Positions 33,306-41,995 of a DNA stretch of 64,000 bases are shown piece by piece. The notes under the pieces are model-generated. The model worked only from the letters and a program-made list of their open reading frames with translations. It was not told where the DNA came from and did no database searches. A program made the position numbers and the translations under genes. The stretch spans positions 3,003 through 67,002 of the forward strand of contig CAZOGC010000015.1 of NCBI GenBank assembly GCA_964579505.1, in the 5' to 3' direction. Origin of the DNA: JAJYSO01 sp964579505 (GTDB lineage Bacteria > Bacteroidota > Bacteroidia > Flavobacteriales > Flavobacteriaceae). Each line of letters opens with the position of its first letter. Positions within the stretch are counted from its first letter, which is position 1.

Positions 33306-34778
33306 ATGTTTTCAGAGTCACACAAAGTGCTGGGCGAAGGGTTAACATACGATGATGTTTTACTCGTTCCGGCTTATTCTGAAGTTCTTCCTAGACAGGT
33401 CCAACTCCAATCCAGATTTTCAAAAAATATACCTATTAATGTGCCTATTGTTTCGGCGGCTATGGATACTGTTACCGAATCAGAAATGGCCATTGCTATT
33501 GCGCGGGAAGGAGGAATAGGAGTACTGCACAAAAACATGACAATTGAGCAGCAGGCGTTGCAAGTACGTAAGGTAAAACGAGCAGAAAGCGGTATGATTA
33601 TCGATCCGATTACGCTTCCTGTTTCGGCTACGGTACGCGATGCCAAAAACGCAATGCGCGAAAACCATATTGGCGGTATTCCAATTGTAGATGATCAAAG
33701 AAATTTATTAGGCATTATTACAAACCGCGATCTTCGTTTTGAAAATGATGATAACCGCCCTGTTTCTGAGGTAATGACCAATAAAAACTTGGTTACCGTT
33801 TCAGAAGGTACCTCTTTAAAAGAAGCCGAATCAATTTTACAGAAACACAAAATTGAGAAACTTCCGGTGGTTGATAAAAATGACAAACTCTGTGGGCTAA
33901 TTACTTTTAGAGATATTACCAAACTCACCCAAAAACCCATGGCTAATAAAGATGGCTATGGTCGTTTAAGAGTTGCCGCCGCTATTGGAGTAACGGCAGA
34001 TGCTTTGCAACGAGCAGAAGCATTAGTTAAAGCCAATGTAGATGCTTTAATTATTGATACCGCTCATGGGCACTCAAAAGGTGTAGTGGGTGTATTAAAA
34101 GACATAAAAAATAATTTTCCGGATATAGATGTAGTGGTAGGGAACATTGCAACTGCAGATGCGGCAAAATATTTAGTAGAAGCGGGAGCAGACGCCGTAA
34201 AAGTAGGTATTGGTCCCGGTTCAATCTGTACCACTCGTGTAGTAGCCGGGGTTGGTTATCCTCAATTTTCGGCAGTGTTAGAAGTAGCTAAAGCCTTAAA
34301 AGGCTCCGGTATTCCGGTAATTGCTGATGGCGGTATTCGTTATACAGGTGATATACCTAAGGCACTAGCCGCCGGAGCAGATACAGTAATGTTGGGTTCG
34401 TTGTTAGCCGGTACAGAAGAAGCTCCCGGTGAAACGGTAATATACGAAGGGCGTAAGTACAAAACATACCGTGGAATGGGTTCTGTAGAAGCCATGCAAC
34501 AAGGTTCTAAAGACCGCTATTTTCAAGATATGGAAGCAGAAATTAAAAAACTGGTTCCGGAAGGAATTGTGGGACGTCTGCCTTACAAAGGAGAATTAGT
34601 AGAGAGTATGCATCAATTTATTGGTGGTTTGCGTGCCGGAATGGGTTATTGCGGAGCCAAAGACGTACCGACACTTCAAGAAAAAGCTCAGTTTGTACGT
34701 ATTACGGCGTCGGGTATTAAGGAGAGCCATCCGCACGATGTAACCATTACCAAAGAGGCTCCTAACTATTCTCGTTAG
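33306..34778 (+). CDS. guaB: Inosine-5'-monophosphate dehydrogenase
   Basis: Oxidises IMP to XMP with NAD+, the first committed step of GMP synthesis. TIM-barrel N-terminus LTYDDVLLVPAYSEVLP, two CBS domains at about residues 95-210, then the catalytic loop GIGPGSICTTRVVAG with the active Cys near residue 308. YRGMGSVEAMQQGSKDRY is the flap. 490 residues, standard. Followed 28 bp later by rsmG. Confidence 0.97.
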   Translation: MFSESHKVLGEGLTYDDVLLVPAYSEVLPRQVQLQSRFSKNIPINVPIVSAAMDTVTESEMAIAIAREGGIGVLHKNMTIEQQALQVRKVKRAESGMIIDPITLPVSATVRDAKNAMRENHIGGIPIVDDQRNLLGIITNRDLRFENDDNRPVSEVMTNKNLVTVSEGTSLKEAESILQKHKIEKLPVVDKNDKLCGLITFRDITKLTQKPMANKDGYGRLRVAAAIGVTADALQRAEALVKANVDALIIDTAHGHSKGVVGVLKDIKNNFPDIDVVVGNIATADAAKYLVEAGADAVKVGIGPGSICTTRVVAGVGYPQFSAVLEVAKALKGSGIPVIADGGIRYTGDIPKALAAGADTVMLGSLLAGTEEAPGETVIYEGRKYKTYRGMGSVEAMQQGSKDRYFQDMEAEIKKLVPEGIVGRLPYKGELVESMHQFIGGLRAGMGYCGAKDVPTLQEKAQFVRITASGIKESHPHDVTITKEAPNYSR

Positions 34779-34806
34779 TAACAATCGTTAAAGATTTGTA
34801 TTCATT

Positions 34807-35442
34807 TTGAAAGAAATTTTAAAATACTTTCCAGAGTTAACAGAGGAACAAAGCGCACATTTTGCACAACTAAATGATTTATATCAAGACTGGAACCTAA
34901 AGATTAATGTGGTTTCTAGAAAGGATATAGATGAGTTATACCTTCGGCATGTGTTGCATTCTCTAGGAATAGCTAAGATTCAAACTTTTCAAGCGGGCGC
35001 TAAGATTTTAGATGTGGGTACCGGAGGTGGATTTCCCGGTATTCCGCTTGCTATTCTTTTTCCTGATGTCGAATTTCATTTGGTTGACAGTATCGGTAAA
35101 AAAATAAAAGTGGTAGAGGAGGTAGTTAACGGGTTGGGGTTAAAAAATGTGACCCCTTTTAATTGCCGTGTTGAAGAGCTGAACAAGCAAAGCGAATATG
35201 ACTTTATTGTAAGTCGTGCAGTGGCTAGAATGGATTCTTTTGTGCATTGGGTGAAAGGAAAAATTGCCAAAAAGAATAATCACGCCCTAAAAAATGGCAT
35301 TTTATACCTAAAAGGAGGCGACTTAACCGATGAATTAGCCGTGTATAAAAATGCGGTCATTTATCCTTTAAGTGCGTATTTTGAAGAAGCCTTTTTTGAA
35401 ACTAAATCAGTGGTATATCTTCCTCAAAAATATAAAGGATAA
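34807..35442 (+). CDS. rsmG: 16S rRNA (guanine-527-N7)-methyltransferase RsmG, TTG start
   Basis: Methylates G527 of 16S rRNA. ILDVGTGGGFPGIPLAILFP (near residue 62) is the AdoMet loop, with HLVDSIGKKIK and the family block FIVSRAVARMDSF. 211 residues. The start is TTG: an in-frame TAA lies 18 bp upstream with no ATG between, the next in-frame ATG is far downstream, and KEILKYFPELTEEQ matches the normal N-terminus. A weak start suits a low-abundance modification enzyme. Confidence 0.93.
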   Translation: MKEILKYFPELTEEQSAHFAQLNDLYQDWNLKINVVSRKDIDELYLRHVLHSLGIAKIQTFQAGAKILDVGTGGGFPGIPLAILFPDVEFHLVDSIGKKIKVVEEVVNGLGLKNVTPFNCRVEELNKQSEYDFIVSRAVARMDSFVHWVKGKIAKKNNHALKNGILYLKGGDLTDELAVYKNAVIYPLSAYFEEAFFETKSVVYLPQKYKG

Positions 35443-35512
35443 AGCTGTTAAACCCATATTAAACTAGCAGAAAATTTACCTAAAAATGCCGACCTTACCA
35501 TAAAAAGAAGCA

Positions 35513-36421
35513 ATGAGGCTACTCATAACCGGCGCTACCGGGTTAGTAGGGAGAAATTTGTGTGCACTATGTCAATCTAAGGGACACGAGGTGTATTATT
35601 TAACCACACGTAAAGAAAAAATAGAAGTACGTGCAGGTTATCACGGCTTTTTATGGAATCCGGCGAAGGGTGAAATAGATAAAAACTGTTTGCGTGGAGT
35701 TGACAAGATTATACACTTGGCCGGTGCCAGTGTGGCTAAGCGGTGGACGCCTAAATACCGTAAAACCATTAAGTCGAGTAGAATAGATTCGGCTGCATGC
35801 CTATATAGGTTATTAGGGCAAATGCCACACCAAATTACACAGTTTATTTCAGCCAGCGCTATAGGCATCTACCCATCTTCTCTTTCTCATTTATATGATG
35901 AAAGTGCCCCGGAAAAGGCTACCGACTATTTGGGAGAAGTGGTGCAAGCTTGGGAGGCTGCAGCAGATCAATTTAAAAATTTATCAATTAAAGTAACAAA
36001 AGTACGTATAGGGTTGGTTTTAGCGGCTGATGGCGGGATGTTCCCAACACTTAAAAGAACAACTCAATATGGTTTAGGAGCTACTTTGGGTAGCGGTAAC
36101 CAATGGAATTCGTGGATTCATATTGAAGATTTGGTGCGCTTATTCTTAGAAGTAGCTGAGCAGGGCGAAGAAGACGTTTTTAATGCAGTGGCTCCTAATC
36201 CGGTAAGGCAAATAAAAATAGTAAAGACGATAGCAAAACAAGTACATCGCCCGCTTTGGTTGCCGGCTATACCGAGTTGGGTCTTAAAAACAGCATTGGG
36301 TGAGATGGCTACTATGGTTTTGGGTAGTCAACGAGTAGTAAATAGAAGGAATAGCTTGGGCTTTTCTTTTCAATTTAATAATATAGATCAGGCTGTTGCC
36401 GATTTGTTGAGAAAGTACTAG
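35513..36421 (+). CDS. TIGR01777-family NAD(P)-dependent epimerase-like protein
   Basis: Extended short-chain dehydrogenase fold (YfcH/SulA-like group). LLITGATGLVGRNLC at residues 3-17 binds the nucleotide. GVDKIIHLAGASVAKRWTPK and FISASAIGIYP follow, the latter carrying Ser and Tyr of the active site. C-terminal DUF1731-like region near GEMATMVLGSQRV. 302 residues. Substrate unknown; related proteins affect cell division or respiration. Convergent with the acyl-CoA synthetase, 2 bp between stops. Confidence 0.87.
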   Translation: MRLLITGATGLVGRNLCALCQSKGHEVYYLTTRKEKIEVRAGYHGFLWNPAKGEIDKNCLRGVDKIIHLAGASVAKRWTPKYRKTIKSSRIDSAACLYRLLGQMPHQITQFISASAIGIYPSSLSHLYDESAPEKATDYLGEVVQAWEAAADQFKNLSIKVTKVRIGLVLAADGGMFPTLKRTTQYGLGATLGSGNQWNSWIHIEDLVRLFLEVAEQGEEDVFNAVAPNPVRQIKIVKTIAKQVHRPLWLPAIPSWVLKTALGEMATMVLGSQRVVNRRNSLGFSFQFNNIDQAVADLLRKY

Positions 36422-36423
36422 TC

Positions 36424-38205
36424 TTAATATTCTTTGTAGATAGAATCGTATAAATCGCGATACTTTTCAATAACTTGCTTTCGGCGTACTTTTAAGGTTG
36501 GGGTAAGTTCTCCTCCTTCAATACTCCATTCTTGTGGGGTTAGCTTAAAAGCTTTGATTTGTTCCCAATGGCCAAATTGACCATTAATTTTATCGATTTC
36601 ACGTTGAATTCGAGCAATGATACGTTCGTTGTTAACAATGGTTTTTAAACTTTTTTCCTTTAGTGGGAAACCTTTGTGTGCCGCCCAAGATTCTATATGT
36701 GAAAGATTGGGCTGAATAAGTGCTGCAGGCATTTTTTCTCCTTCTCCAATAACGATTATATGTTCTATAAAAGGTGATTCTTTTAAGGCGTTTTCCAGTT
36801 TTTGTGGAGTGATATACTTTCCGCCAGAAGTCTTGAATAATTGCTTTTTCCGATCGGTTATTTTTAAAAAACCATCTGCGTCAATTTCTCCAATATCACC
36901 GGTTTTAAAAAAACCATCAGCGGTCATAGCTGCTTTTGTTTTTTCTTCGTCTTTGTAATAGCCTTTCATAACGTTTGGACCCTTTACAAGAATTTCTCCA
37001 TCTTCAGCAATTTTAAGTACGACATTAGGAATAGGTTTGCCAACAGTTCCGATTTTAAAATCTTCTTTTCGAGTGGTGTTTACAGCCACCACCGGTGAGG
37101 TTTCGGTAAGGCCATAACCTTCAATAACAATCATTTGAGCGGCGGCATAAATGCGGGCGAGTTCGGGTGACAAAGCAGCGCTTCCCGAAACCATTAACTC
37201 AATATTTCCGCCCATTCCTTCTTTCCATTTAGAAAGTACAAGCTTACGGGCTATATTCAATTTAAAATTATAAGACCACGATTGTTTTTGAAAAGGTTCA
37301 TACTTTTTGGCCGTGTTTAAGGCCCAATGAAAAAGACCACTTTTAATACCGGTTAAAGCTCTTCCTTTTTCATAAAAAGCAGCAAAGGCTTTCTCCAATA
37401 CTCTGGGAACAACAGTGAGAAAAGTAGGTTGTACCTCTTTTAAGTTCTCACTTACAGCACTAATAGATTCTGCATAATAAATAGACACTGAAAAATATTG
37501 GTATAAGTAGATGAGCATGCGCTCAAAAACATGGCAGACGGGAAGTAAACTCAAAGCTTTTTGGGTGCCAATGCCAAAAGGCACGCGTCCCGAGCTATCT
37601 AACACATTTGAAGTAATGTTTTGGTGAGAAAGCATGACCCCTTTTGGAGTTCCGGTGGTTCCGGAGGTGTATATTAACGTTGCTAAATCTGAGGGTTGTA
37701 CATTGTTTTTTAATCGTTCTACTTCAGGCTGTAAACTTTCGTCTTCCCCTAGTTGTAATACTTTTTCCCAATTTTCACAGCCGTCTAAGTTAACAAAGCT
37801 AAACACTTCTTTTAGAGCGGTACCGCCTTTTGCTTGATTTACTTTGTCTAAGATTTCTTGATCAGAAACAAAGATATAGGTAGCTTCACTGTGGGTTAAG
37901 ATATAGTGATAACTTTCTACAGTAACGGTAGGGTAAATAGGTACATTTTGCGCTCCTATTTGTAAAATTCCGGTGTCTAAAATATTCCACTCACTACAAT
38001 TGGTATGTGTAATAACGGCAATCTTATCTTGAGGTTTTACACCTAGTTTGAGCAACCCTCGACTTATCTGATTGGCTTTGTTGAGGTATTCTTGAGTAGA
38101 GAGTGCTTCCCATTTTCCGTTTCTTTTAGTAGCCAAGGCATTCTCTAACGGATGGTTTTCCAGTTGATAATATGGAATGTCAAAAATTCGAGTAATACCG
38201 CTCAT
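36424..38205 (-). CDS. Long-chain acyl-CoA synthetase (AMP-forming)
   Basis: Activates fatty acids to acyl-CoA through an acyl-adenylate at the inner membrane. P-loop-like LIYTSGTTGTPKGVMLSH (near residue 178), VIEGYGLTETSPVVAVN, FKTGDIGEIDADGFLKITDRKKQ, and the terminal Lys region (TPTLKVRRKQVIEKY). I start at 38205 (MSGITRIFDIPYY); eleven upstream codons look spurious. 593 residues, the usual Bacteroidota size. Single gene. Confidence 0.93.
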   Translation of the reverse strand: MSGITRIFDIPYYQLENHPLENALATKRNGKWEALSTQEYLNKANQISRGLLKLGVKPQDKIAVITHTNCSEWNILDTGILQIGAQNVPIYPTVTVESYHYILTHSEATYIFVSDQEILDKVNQAKGGTALKEVFSFVNLDGCENWEKVLQLGEDESLQPEVERLKNNVQPSDLATLIYTSGTTGTPKGVMLSHQNITSNVLDSSGRVPFGIGTQKALSLLPVCHVFERMLIYLYQYFSVSIYYAESISAVSENLKEVQPTFLTVVPRVLEKAFAAFYEKGRALTGIKSGLFHWALNTAKKYEPFQKQSWSYNFKLNIARKLVLSKWKEGMGGNIELMVSGSAALSPELARIYAAAQMIVIEGYGLTETSPVVAVNTTRKEDFKIGTVGKPIPNVVLKIAEDGEILVKGPNVMKGYYKDEEKTKAAMTADGFFKTGDIGEIDADGFLKITDRKKQLFKTSGGKYITPQKLENALKESPFIEHIIVIGEGEKMPAALIQPNLSHIESWAAHKGFPLKEKSLKTIVNNERIIARIQREIDKINGQFGHWEQIKAFKLTPQEWSIEGGELTPTLKVRRKQVIEKYRDLYDSIYKEY

Positions 38206-38318
38206 AATGGGAAACTTAGTGCCATGCAAAGTACACATTTTTTTGGTGATAACATATTAAAATCACCTATCAGACTACTTAAAGATTAAGCAAGCTGTTT
38301 AAATGGTACGAGAACGGG

Positions 38319-38714
38319 TTAATTTCGGCTAAGTACTAAAATCATGACGGTATTATGCCCATCTGTTGATTTCCAAACTTGTTTTTTACTTTCATTTTTT
38401 ACAATAATCCACGCTTTGGCTAGCTTAGAATTAGCTTCTTTAGTAGATTTGAGTAAAATATACCCCTCTTTTTCGTGGATTTCCCAAATAAAAGGGGTCT
38501 TGTCAGTATACTTTTGCCCAAAGATGCTGTAATTAATGTCTTTATTACCCGAACCATTTTTATTAAAAGTAATGGTGCCAATATTATTAGACCCGGTTTT
38601 CTGTCCGTTTTCTTTAATAATTTCAAACTTATCAATGTTCCATGTGTGCACTAATTTTGAGGAACAGGCGGTCAATAAAAAAAGAAGAAAAAGTAAAGGT
38701 AATTTTGATTTCAT
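38319..38714 (-). CDS. Small lipocalin-like lipoprotein
   Basis: Lipobox LLTACSS near residue 17 marks a lipoprotein. The mature part is beta-rich with alternating strands (GTITFNKNGSGNKDINYSIF, PFIWEIHEKEGYILLKS), like the lipocalin-like domains common in flavobacteria. 131 residues. Function unknown. Lies after the thioesterase on the same strand, 70 bp away. Confidence 0.75.
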   Translation of the reverse strand: MKSKLPLLFLLFLLTACSSKLVHTWNIDKFEIIKENGQKTGSNNIGTITFNKNGSGNKDINYSIFGQKYTDKTPFIWEIHEKEGYILLKSTKEANSKLAKAWIIVKNESKKQVWKSTDGHNTVMILVLSRN

Positions 38715-38784
38715 AGTGGGTTTTTATTTGTGGTTGGGTGTTTTTATAGTTTGTAAAAATACTGAAAAAACAGATAAGGGTAGT

Positions 38785-39330
38785 TTACAAATCAACCTTT
38801 ACCCGATATTCTTTCAGCTTTTCTAGGAGTTCATCAGAAGTAAAATTAGAAATTTCCATATCTTTTTCATAATGAATTTTCATTTGATGCCGTGTTAGTC
38901 CACGTACAAACCGATGAATTTCATTTTTATGGGTGATGATGAGCCCGGGCACTTGGGTACTCTTTCCCTGGTTATCTTTAGCCACCATGGTAAAATAAGA
39001 CGAATTGCAATGTTTTTTTGCCCCCGTTTGAATATTCTCAGCTTCTACCCGAATACCAATTATCATAGAGCTATTACCTACATAATTTACGGCAGCTTTC
39101 ATAGTAACTAGTTCACCCACCTCAATAGGACGTAAAAAATCTACTGTGTCAACACTAGCCGTTACGCAATAATTTTCACTGTGTTTAGAGGCACAAGCAA
39201 AGGCAATTTGATCCATGAGCGATAAAATATATCCTCCGTGAATTTTTCCATTAAAATTAGAATGAGATGGCAACATTAGTACAGACAGTATTACCTCAGA
39301 ATCGGTTACTTTTTTATAGGCTGTTTTCAT
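38785..39330 (-). CDS. Hotdog-fold acyl-CoA thioesterase
   Basis: YciA/BACH-type thioesterase hydrolysing acyl-CoA. NFNGKIHGGYILSLMDQIAF (near residue 25) and YCVTASVDTVDFLRPIEVGE give the hotdog core with the catalytic Asp. The last 45 residues (FVRGLTRHQMKIHYEKDM onward) form a charged extension beyond the minimal fold. 181 residues. Its start overlaps rmuC by 17 bp, so the two are co-transcribed. Confidence 0.87.
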   Translation of the reverse strand: MKTAYKKVTDSEVILSVLMLPSHSNFNGKIHGGYILSLMDQIAFACASKHSENYCVTASVDTVDFLRPIEVGELVTMKAAVNYVGNSSMIIGIRVEAENIQTGAKKHCNSSYFTMVAKDNQGKSTQVPGLIITHKNEIHRFVRGLTRHQMKIHYEKDMEISNFTSDELLEKLKEYRVKVDL

Positions 39331-40729
39331 GGGGTTTGTTTAATGGTGTATAATCATCTGTTTGATTAAGGTGCTTTTGGTCGATTTGTTTACTGGCTTT
39401 GGCGCCTAATTTTTTAAGATTTTCTACACGTGAAACCAAATTACCTTTTCCGGTTAATTTTTTCATGGTAGAATCGTAGCTGCCCTGAACGGTTTTGAGT
39501 TGTTTTCCTACTTTCTCAAAATCTGTAATTAAATTTACAAAAGTATCATATAACCGGCCGGCTTGGGTAGCAATCTCAATAGAATTTTTTCTTTGCCTCT
39601 CGTTTTGCCACATACTGTCTATGGTTTTTAAGACAGCTAGTAGAGTAGTGGGGGTAACAATAATTATATTTTTGTCAAAAGCATCTCCATACAACCCGGG
39701 GTGAGCATTAGAAGCTAGCGCAAAAGCTGCTTCAATAGGTATGAATAGCAGCGTAAAATCGGGGCTTTCCATTTGGTAGAGTTGCTGATAATTTTTGCGG
39801 CTCAGCTCATCAACATGTTTTTTAATAGAGGCGAGATGTTGATTTAAGTAATTCTTTTTGGCGGTGCTTTCTTCAGCATTAATGTAGTGCTCGTAAGCGG
39901 TAAGCGAAACCTTAGAGTCTATAATCATTTTCTTATCTCCCGGCAGATGGATCACCACATCGGGCATTACGCGTTTGTTTTGTTCGGTAGTAAAACTTTG
40001 TTGTTCAAAATATTCGCTATCTTTTTGTAAACCACTGCGTTCCAGCACTCGTCTAAGCACCATCTCACCCCAATTCCCCTGCATTTTACTATCCCCTTTT
40101 AAGGCTTTGGTAAGGTTGGTGGCTTCTTCGCTAATCTTGAGATTTTGTTTGTTCAGTTGATCGAGGTGTTTTCCCAATTCGGTATGTCGTTTTAGCGAGG
40201 CCTCGCGGTTTTTGTCTACCTTTTCTTCAAAATCTTTAATCTTCTTTTGAAGAGGGGTAAGGATATTTTCTATATTGGTTTTGTTGAGCTGGGTAAATTT
40301 TTCTGATTTTTGTTCGAGGATTTTATTGGCCAAGTTTTCAAATTCTTTTTCAAATTTTTCTTGTAGTTTTTTTATTTCGGCCTTTTCTTCATTGGCTTTT
40401 TGTTGAAGATTGCTAAACTCAGTGTTGCGGCGGGTTAGTTGAATATGTAACTGCTCTTTTTCTTGTCGTATATGGACAAGTTCTTTTTTTAATTCATCTA
40501 ATTTTTGCCGATTTTCAGTCTCAATTTTAGAAATTTGTTGCTGATAATTTTCTCGTTCTTCTTTGCGAAGATCTTCAGCGTGTTTGGCCTGCAATGTTGC
40601 GGTAGTAATATGATTTTCTAAGTCTTTTGTTTGCCCTTCTTTTTTAGAAGAGGCTGTTTTTTGCCCTATAAAAAAACCGAGCAGCAGCATTAAAATTGCT
40701 AAAATTATAAATAGAATGTAATTTTCCAT
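39314..40729 (-). CDS. rmuC: DNA recombination protein RmuC homologue
   Basis: Membrane-anchored protein thought to limit inversion-type rearrangements at repeats. One N-terminal helix (LFIILAILMLLLGFFIG), a long coiled coil (residues about 30-190), then the RmuC domain with KMQGNWGEMVLRRVLERSGL, PDVVIHLPGDKKMIIDSKVS and the nuclease-like core. 471 residues. First gene of a pair with the thioesterase. Confidence 0.92.
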   Translation of the reverse strand: MENYILFIILAILMLLLGFFIGQKTASSKKEGQTKDLENHITTATLQAKHAEDLRKEERENYQQQISKIETENRQKLDELKKELVHIRQEKEQLHIQLTRRNTEFSNLQQKANEEKAEIKKLQEKFEKEFENLANKILEQKSEKFTQLNKTNIENILTPLQKKIKDFEEKVDKNREASLKRHTELGKHLDQLNKQNLKISEEATNLTKALKGDSKMQGNWGEMVLRRVLERSGLQKDSEYFEQQSFTTEQNKRVMPDVVIHLPGDKKMIIDSKVSLTAYEHYINAEESTAKKNYLNQHLASIKKHVDELSRKNYQQLYQMESPDFTLLFIPIEAAFALASNAHPGLYGDAFDKNIIIVTPTTLLAVLKTIDSMWQNERQRKNSIEIATQAGRLYDTFVNLITDFEKVGKQLKTVQGSYDSTMKKLTGKGNLVSRVENLKKLGAKASKQIDQKHLNQTDDYTPLNKPHENSL

Positions 40730-40856
40730 GAGTTTTGAAAAGCTATTAACTTGCTATTGAAAAGGTTAAAAAAGATATATTGAAAGCTAAAAGTACTAAA
40801 AAGAGCCAAGAGTTTACTAACTATTTTTAATGAATAAGAAGTATGTAGTGTGTAAA

Positions 40857-40888
40857 AAAATAGCTGCCTTGATTGAGACAGCTATTTT
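40857..40888 (-). terminator. Terminator of hpf
   Basis: 10-bp stem AAAATAGCTG/CAGCTATTTT with a 12-nt loop; on the minus strand it ends in a run of T. 26 bp after the hpf stop. Confidence 0.75.
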
Positions 40889-40913
40889 GTAAAATATTTT
40901 GACGACTTATATT

Positions 40914-41219
40914 TTATACACGCGCCTTCATTTTTTCTTTTCGTTTCTGCAATTTTCGTTTAAGATCGGCTATGGTTTTGTAAATTGCTTTGTCAAAATT
41001 TTCTTCATTACTAGCCACAAAGATTTCCGGACCGGGAACACTGAGTCTAATTTCGCAAATTCTTCCCATGTCATTGGCAGTAGAATTTTCGGTTTTAAAA
41101 TAAACATCGGCACTCACGATAAAATCGTAATGGCGTTTGAGTTTATCCAATTTTTCTTGAGTAAAACTTTCAAGCCTGTCGCTTGCTGAAACGTGAACAT
41201 AATTGAAATGCGTATCCAT
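40914..41219 (-). CDS. hpf: Ribosome hibernation promoting factor, short form
   Basis: HPF/YfiA-family protein binding the 30S decoding channel to silence ribosomes in stationary phase. ASDRLESFTQEKLDKLKRHY, the beta strands SADVYFKTENST and EIRLSVPGPEIFVAS, and the helix FDKAIYKTIADLKRKLQKRK are visible. 101 residues, lacking the dimerising tail of long HPF. Single gene with its own terminator. Confidence 0.9.
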   Translation of the reverse strand: MDTHFNYVHVSASDRLESFTQEKLDKLKRHYDFIVSADVYFKTENSTANDMGRICEIRLSVPGPEIFVASNEENFDKAIYKTIADLKRKLQKRKEKMKARV

Positions 41220-41377
41220 AAGTAATAGATATTAAGTTAGAGAAATAAAGATACAATATTTATGCAATTAATGCAGGTTTTTAAAGGTTTTTTAGGGTAT
41301 AAAACGGAAAAAATAAAAGGCTATAATGAAGTTTGTAAATAGCGGCTCTTAAAGCTTATTTTGTAAAGTAAAAAGAA

Positions 41378-41385
41378 TATCTTTG
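41378..41385 (+). promoter_or_regulatory. Promoter -7 element of the fluoride-riboswitch/crcB transcript
   Basis: TATCTTTG (exact TAnnTTTG), about 10 bp before the first conserved base of the aptamer, so transcription should begin right at the riboswitch. A TTTTG lies 14 bp upstream. Confidence 0.6.
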
Positions 41386-41390
41386 CAACC

Positions 41391-41446
41391 CTGATGGCGA
41401 TGGAGTTCGCCATAACCGCTTCTTTATAAGCTGATGACTCCTGCCT
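41391..41446 (+). promoter_or_regulatory. Fluoride riboswitch (crcB motif)
   Basis: GGCGATGGAGTTCGCC forms the first hairpin, followed by the invariant ATAACCGCT, a short stem-loop ending AAGCTGATGAC and the terminal TCCTGCC. These conserved blocks appear in order and match the fluoride-sensing aptamer. It ends 31 bp before the crcB start. No clear intrinsic terminator follows, so control may act at translation initiation (inference). Confidence 0.92.
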
Positions 41447-41477
41447 TATACTAAATTTAATAAACACATAATTAGTT

Positions 41478-41855
41478 ATGGGTAGAACACTTTTATTAAT
41501 TGGCATTGGAGGTTTCTTAGGCAGTATTGCCCGGTATCTTACCTCACTTTTGGGTAGTAAATTGTGGAGCGGAGTGTTTCCATTCGGTACTTTTCTAACA
41601 AACATTATAGGCTGTTTATTTATAGGGTTTATTTTCGGACTTTCACAAAAGTACGGATGGCTTACACCTCAGTGGCGCTTCTTTTTAGCTACAGGTTTTT
41701 GCGGAGGGTATACCACCTTTTCTACCTTTGTATTAGACAATGCTAAGTTGTTACAAACCGGACAATATTGGCCGTTTATTGGCTATACCTTCTTAAGTAT
41801 AGCGGTGGGTATTTTTTTGGTGTTTACTGGAATATTGTTGGCAAAGTATTGCTAA
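41478..41855 (+). CDS. crcB: Fluoride channel CrcB/Fluc
   Basis: Small dual-topology membrane channel that exports fluoride. Four hydrophobic helices, GGFLGSIARYLTSLL near the N-terminus, FPFGTFLTNIIGCLFIG with the conserved Asn, and GFCGGYTTFSTF with the phenylalanine box and the central Na+ site. 125 residues, typical. Preceded by its cognate riboswitch, which makes the assignment very safe. Confidence 0.97.
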   Translation: MGRTLLLIGIGGFLGSIARYLTSLLGSKLWSGVFPFGTFLTNIIGCLFIGFIFGLSQKYGWLTPQWRFFLATGFCGGYTTFSTFVLDNAKLLQTGQYWPFIGYTFLSIAVGIFLVFTGILLAKYC

Positions 41856-41938
41856 TACACAGCTTACGAGATTTAACAGGCCAAAATAAAAGATAAAAGA
41901 GCTGTTAAAAAAGCCTTTTTATTGTCACTTCGTTTTTA

Positions 41939-41946
41939 TATTTTTG
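41939..41946 (+). promoter_or_regulatory. Promoter -7 element for the pyrophosphatase gene
   Basis: TATTTTTG (exact TAnnTTTG), 49 bp before the ATG. Confidence 0.45.
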
Positions 41947-41995
41947 CAGGCTGTTATAAATAATGAAATAAACACATTAATTTTTACATTTTCTT

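Noticed and set aside
38536..38826. A 96-codon plus-strand reading frame
   Set aside because: Antisense to the lipoprotein and to the thioesterase end; no family features.
41321..41605. A 94-codon minus-strand reading frame
   Set aside because: It is antisense to the fluoride riboswitch and the start of crcB, both well supported.
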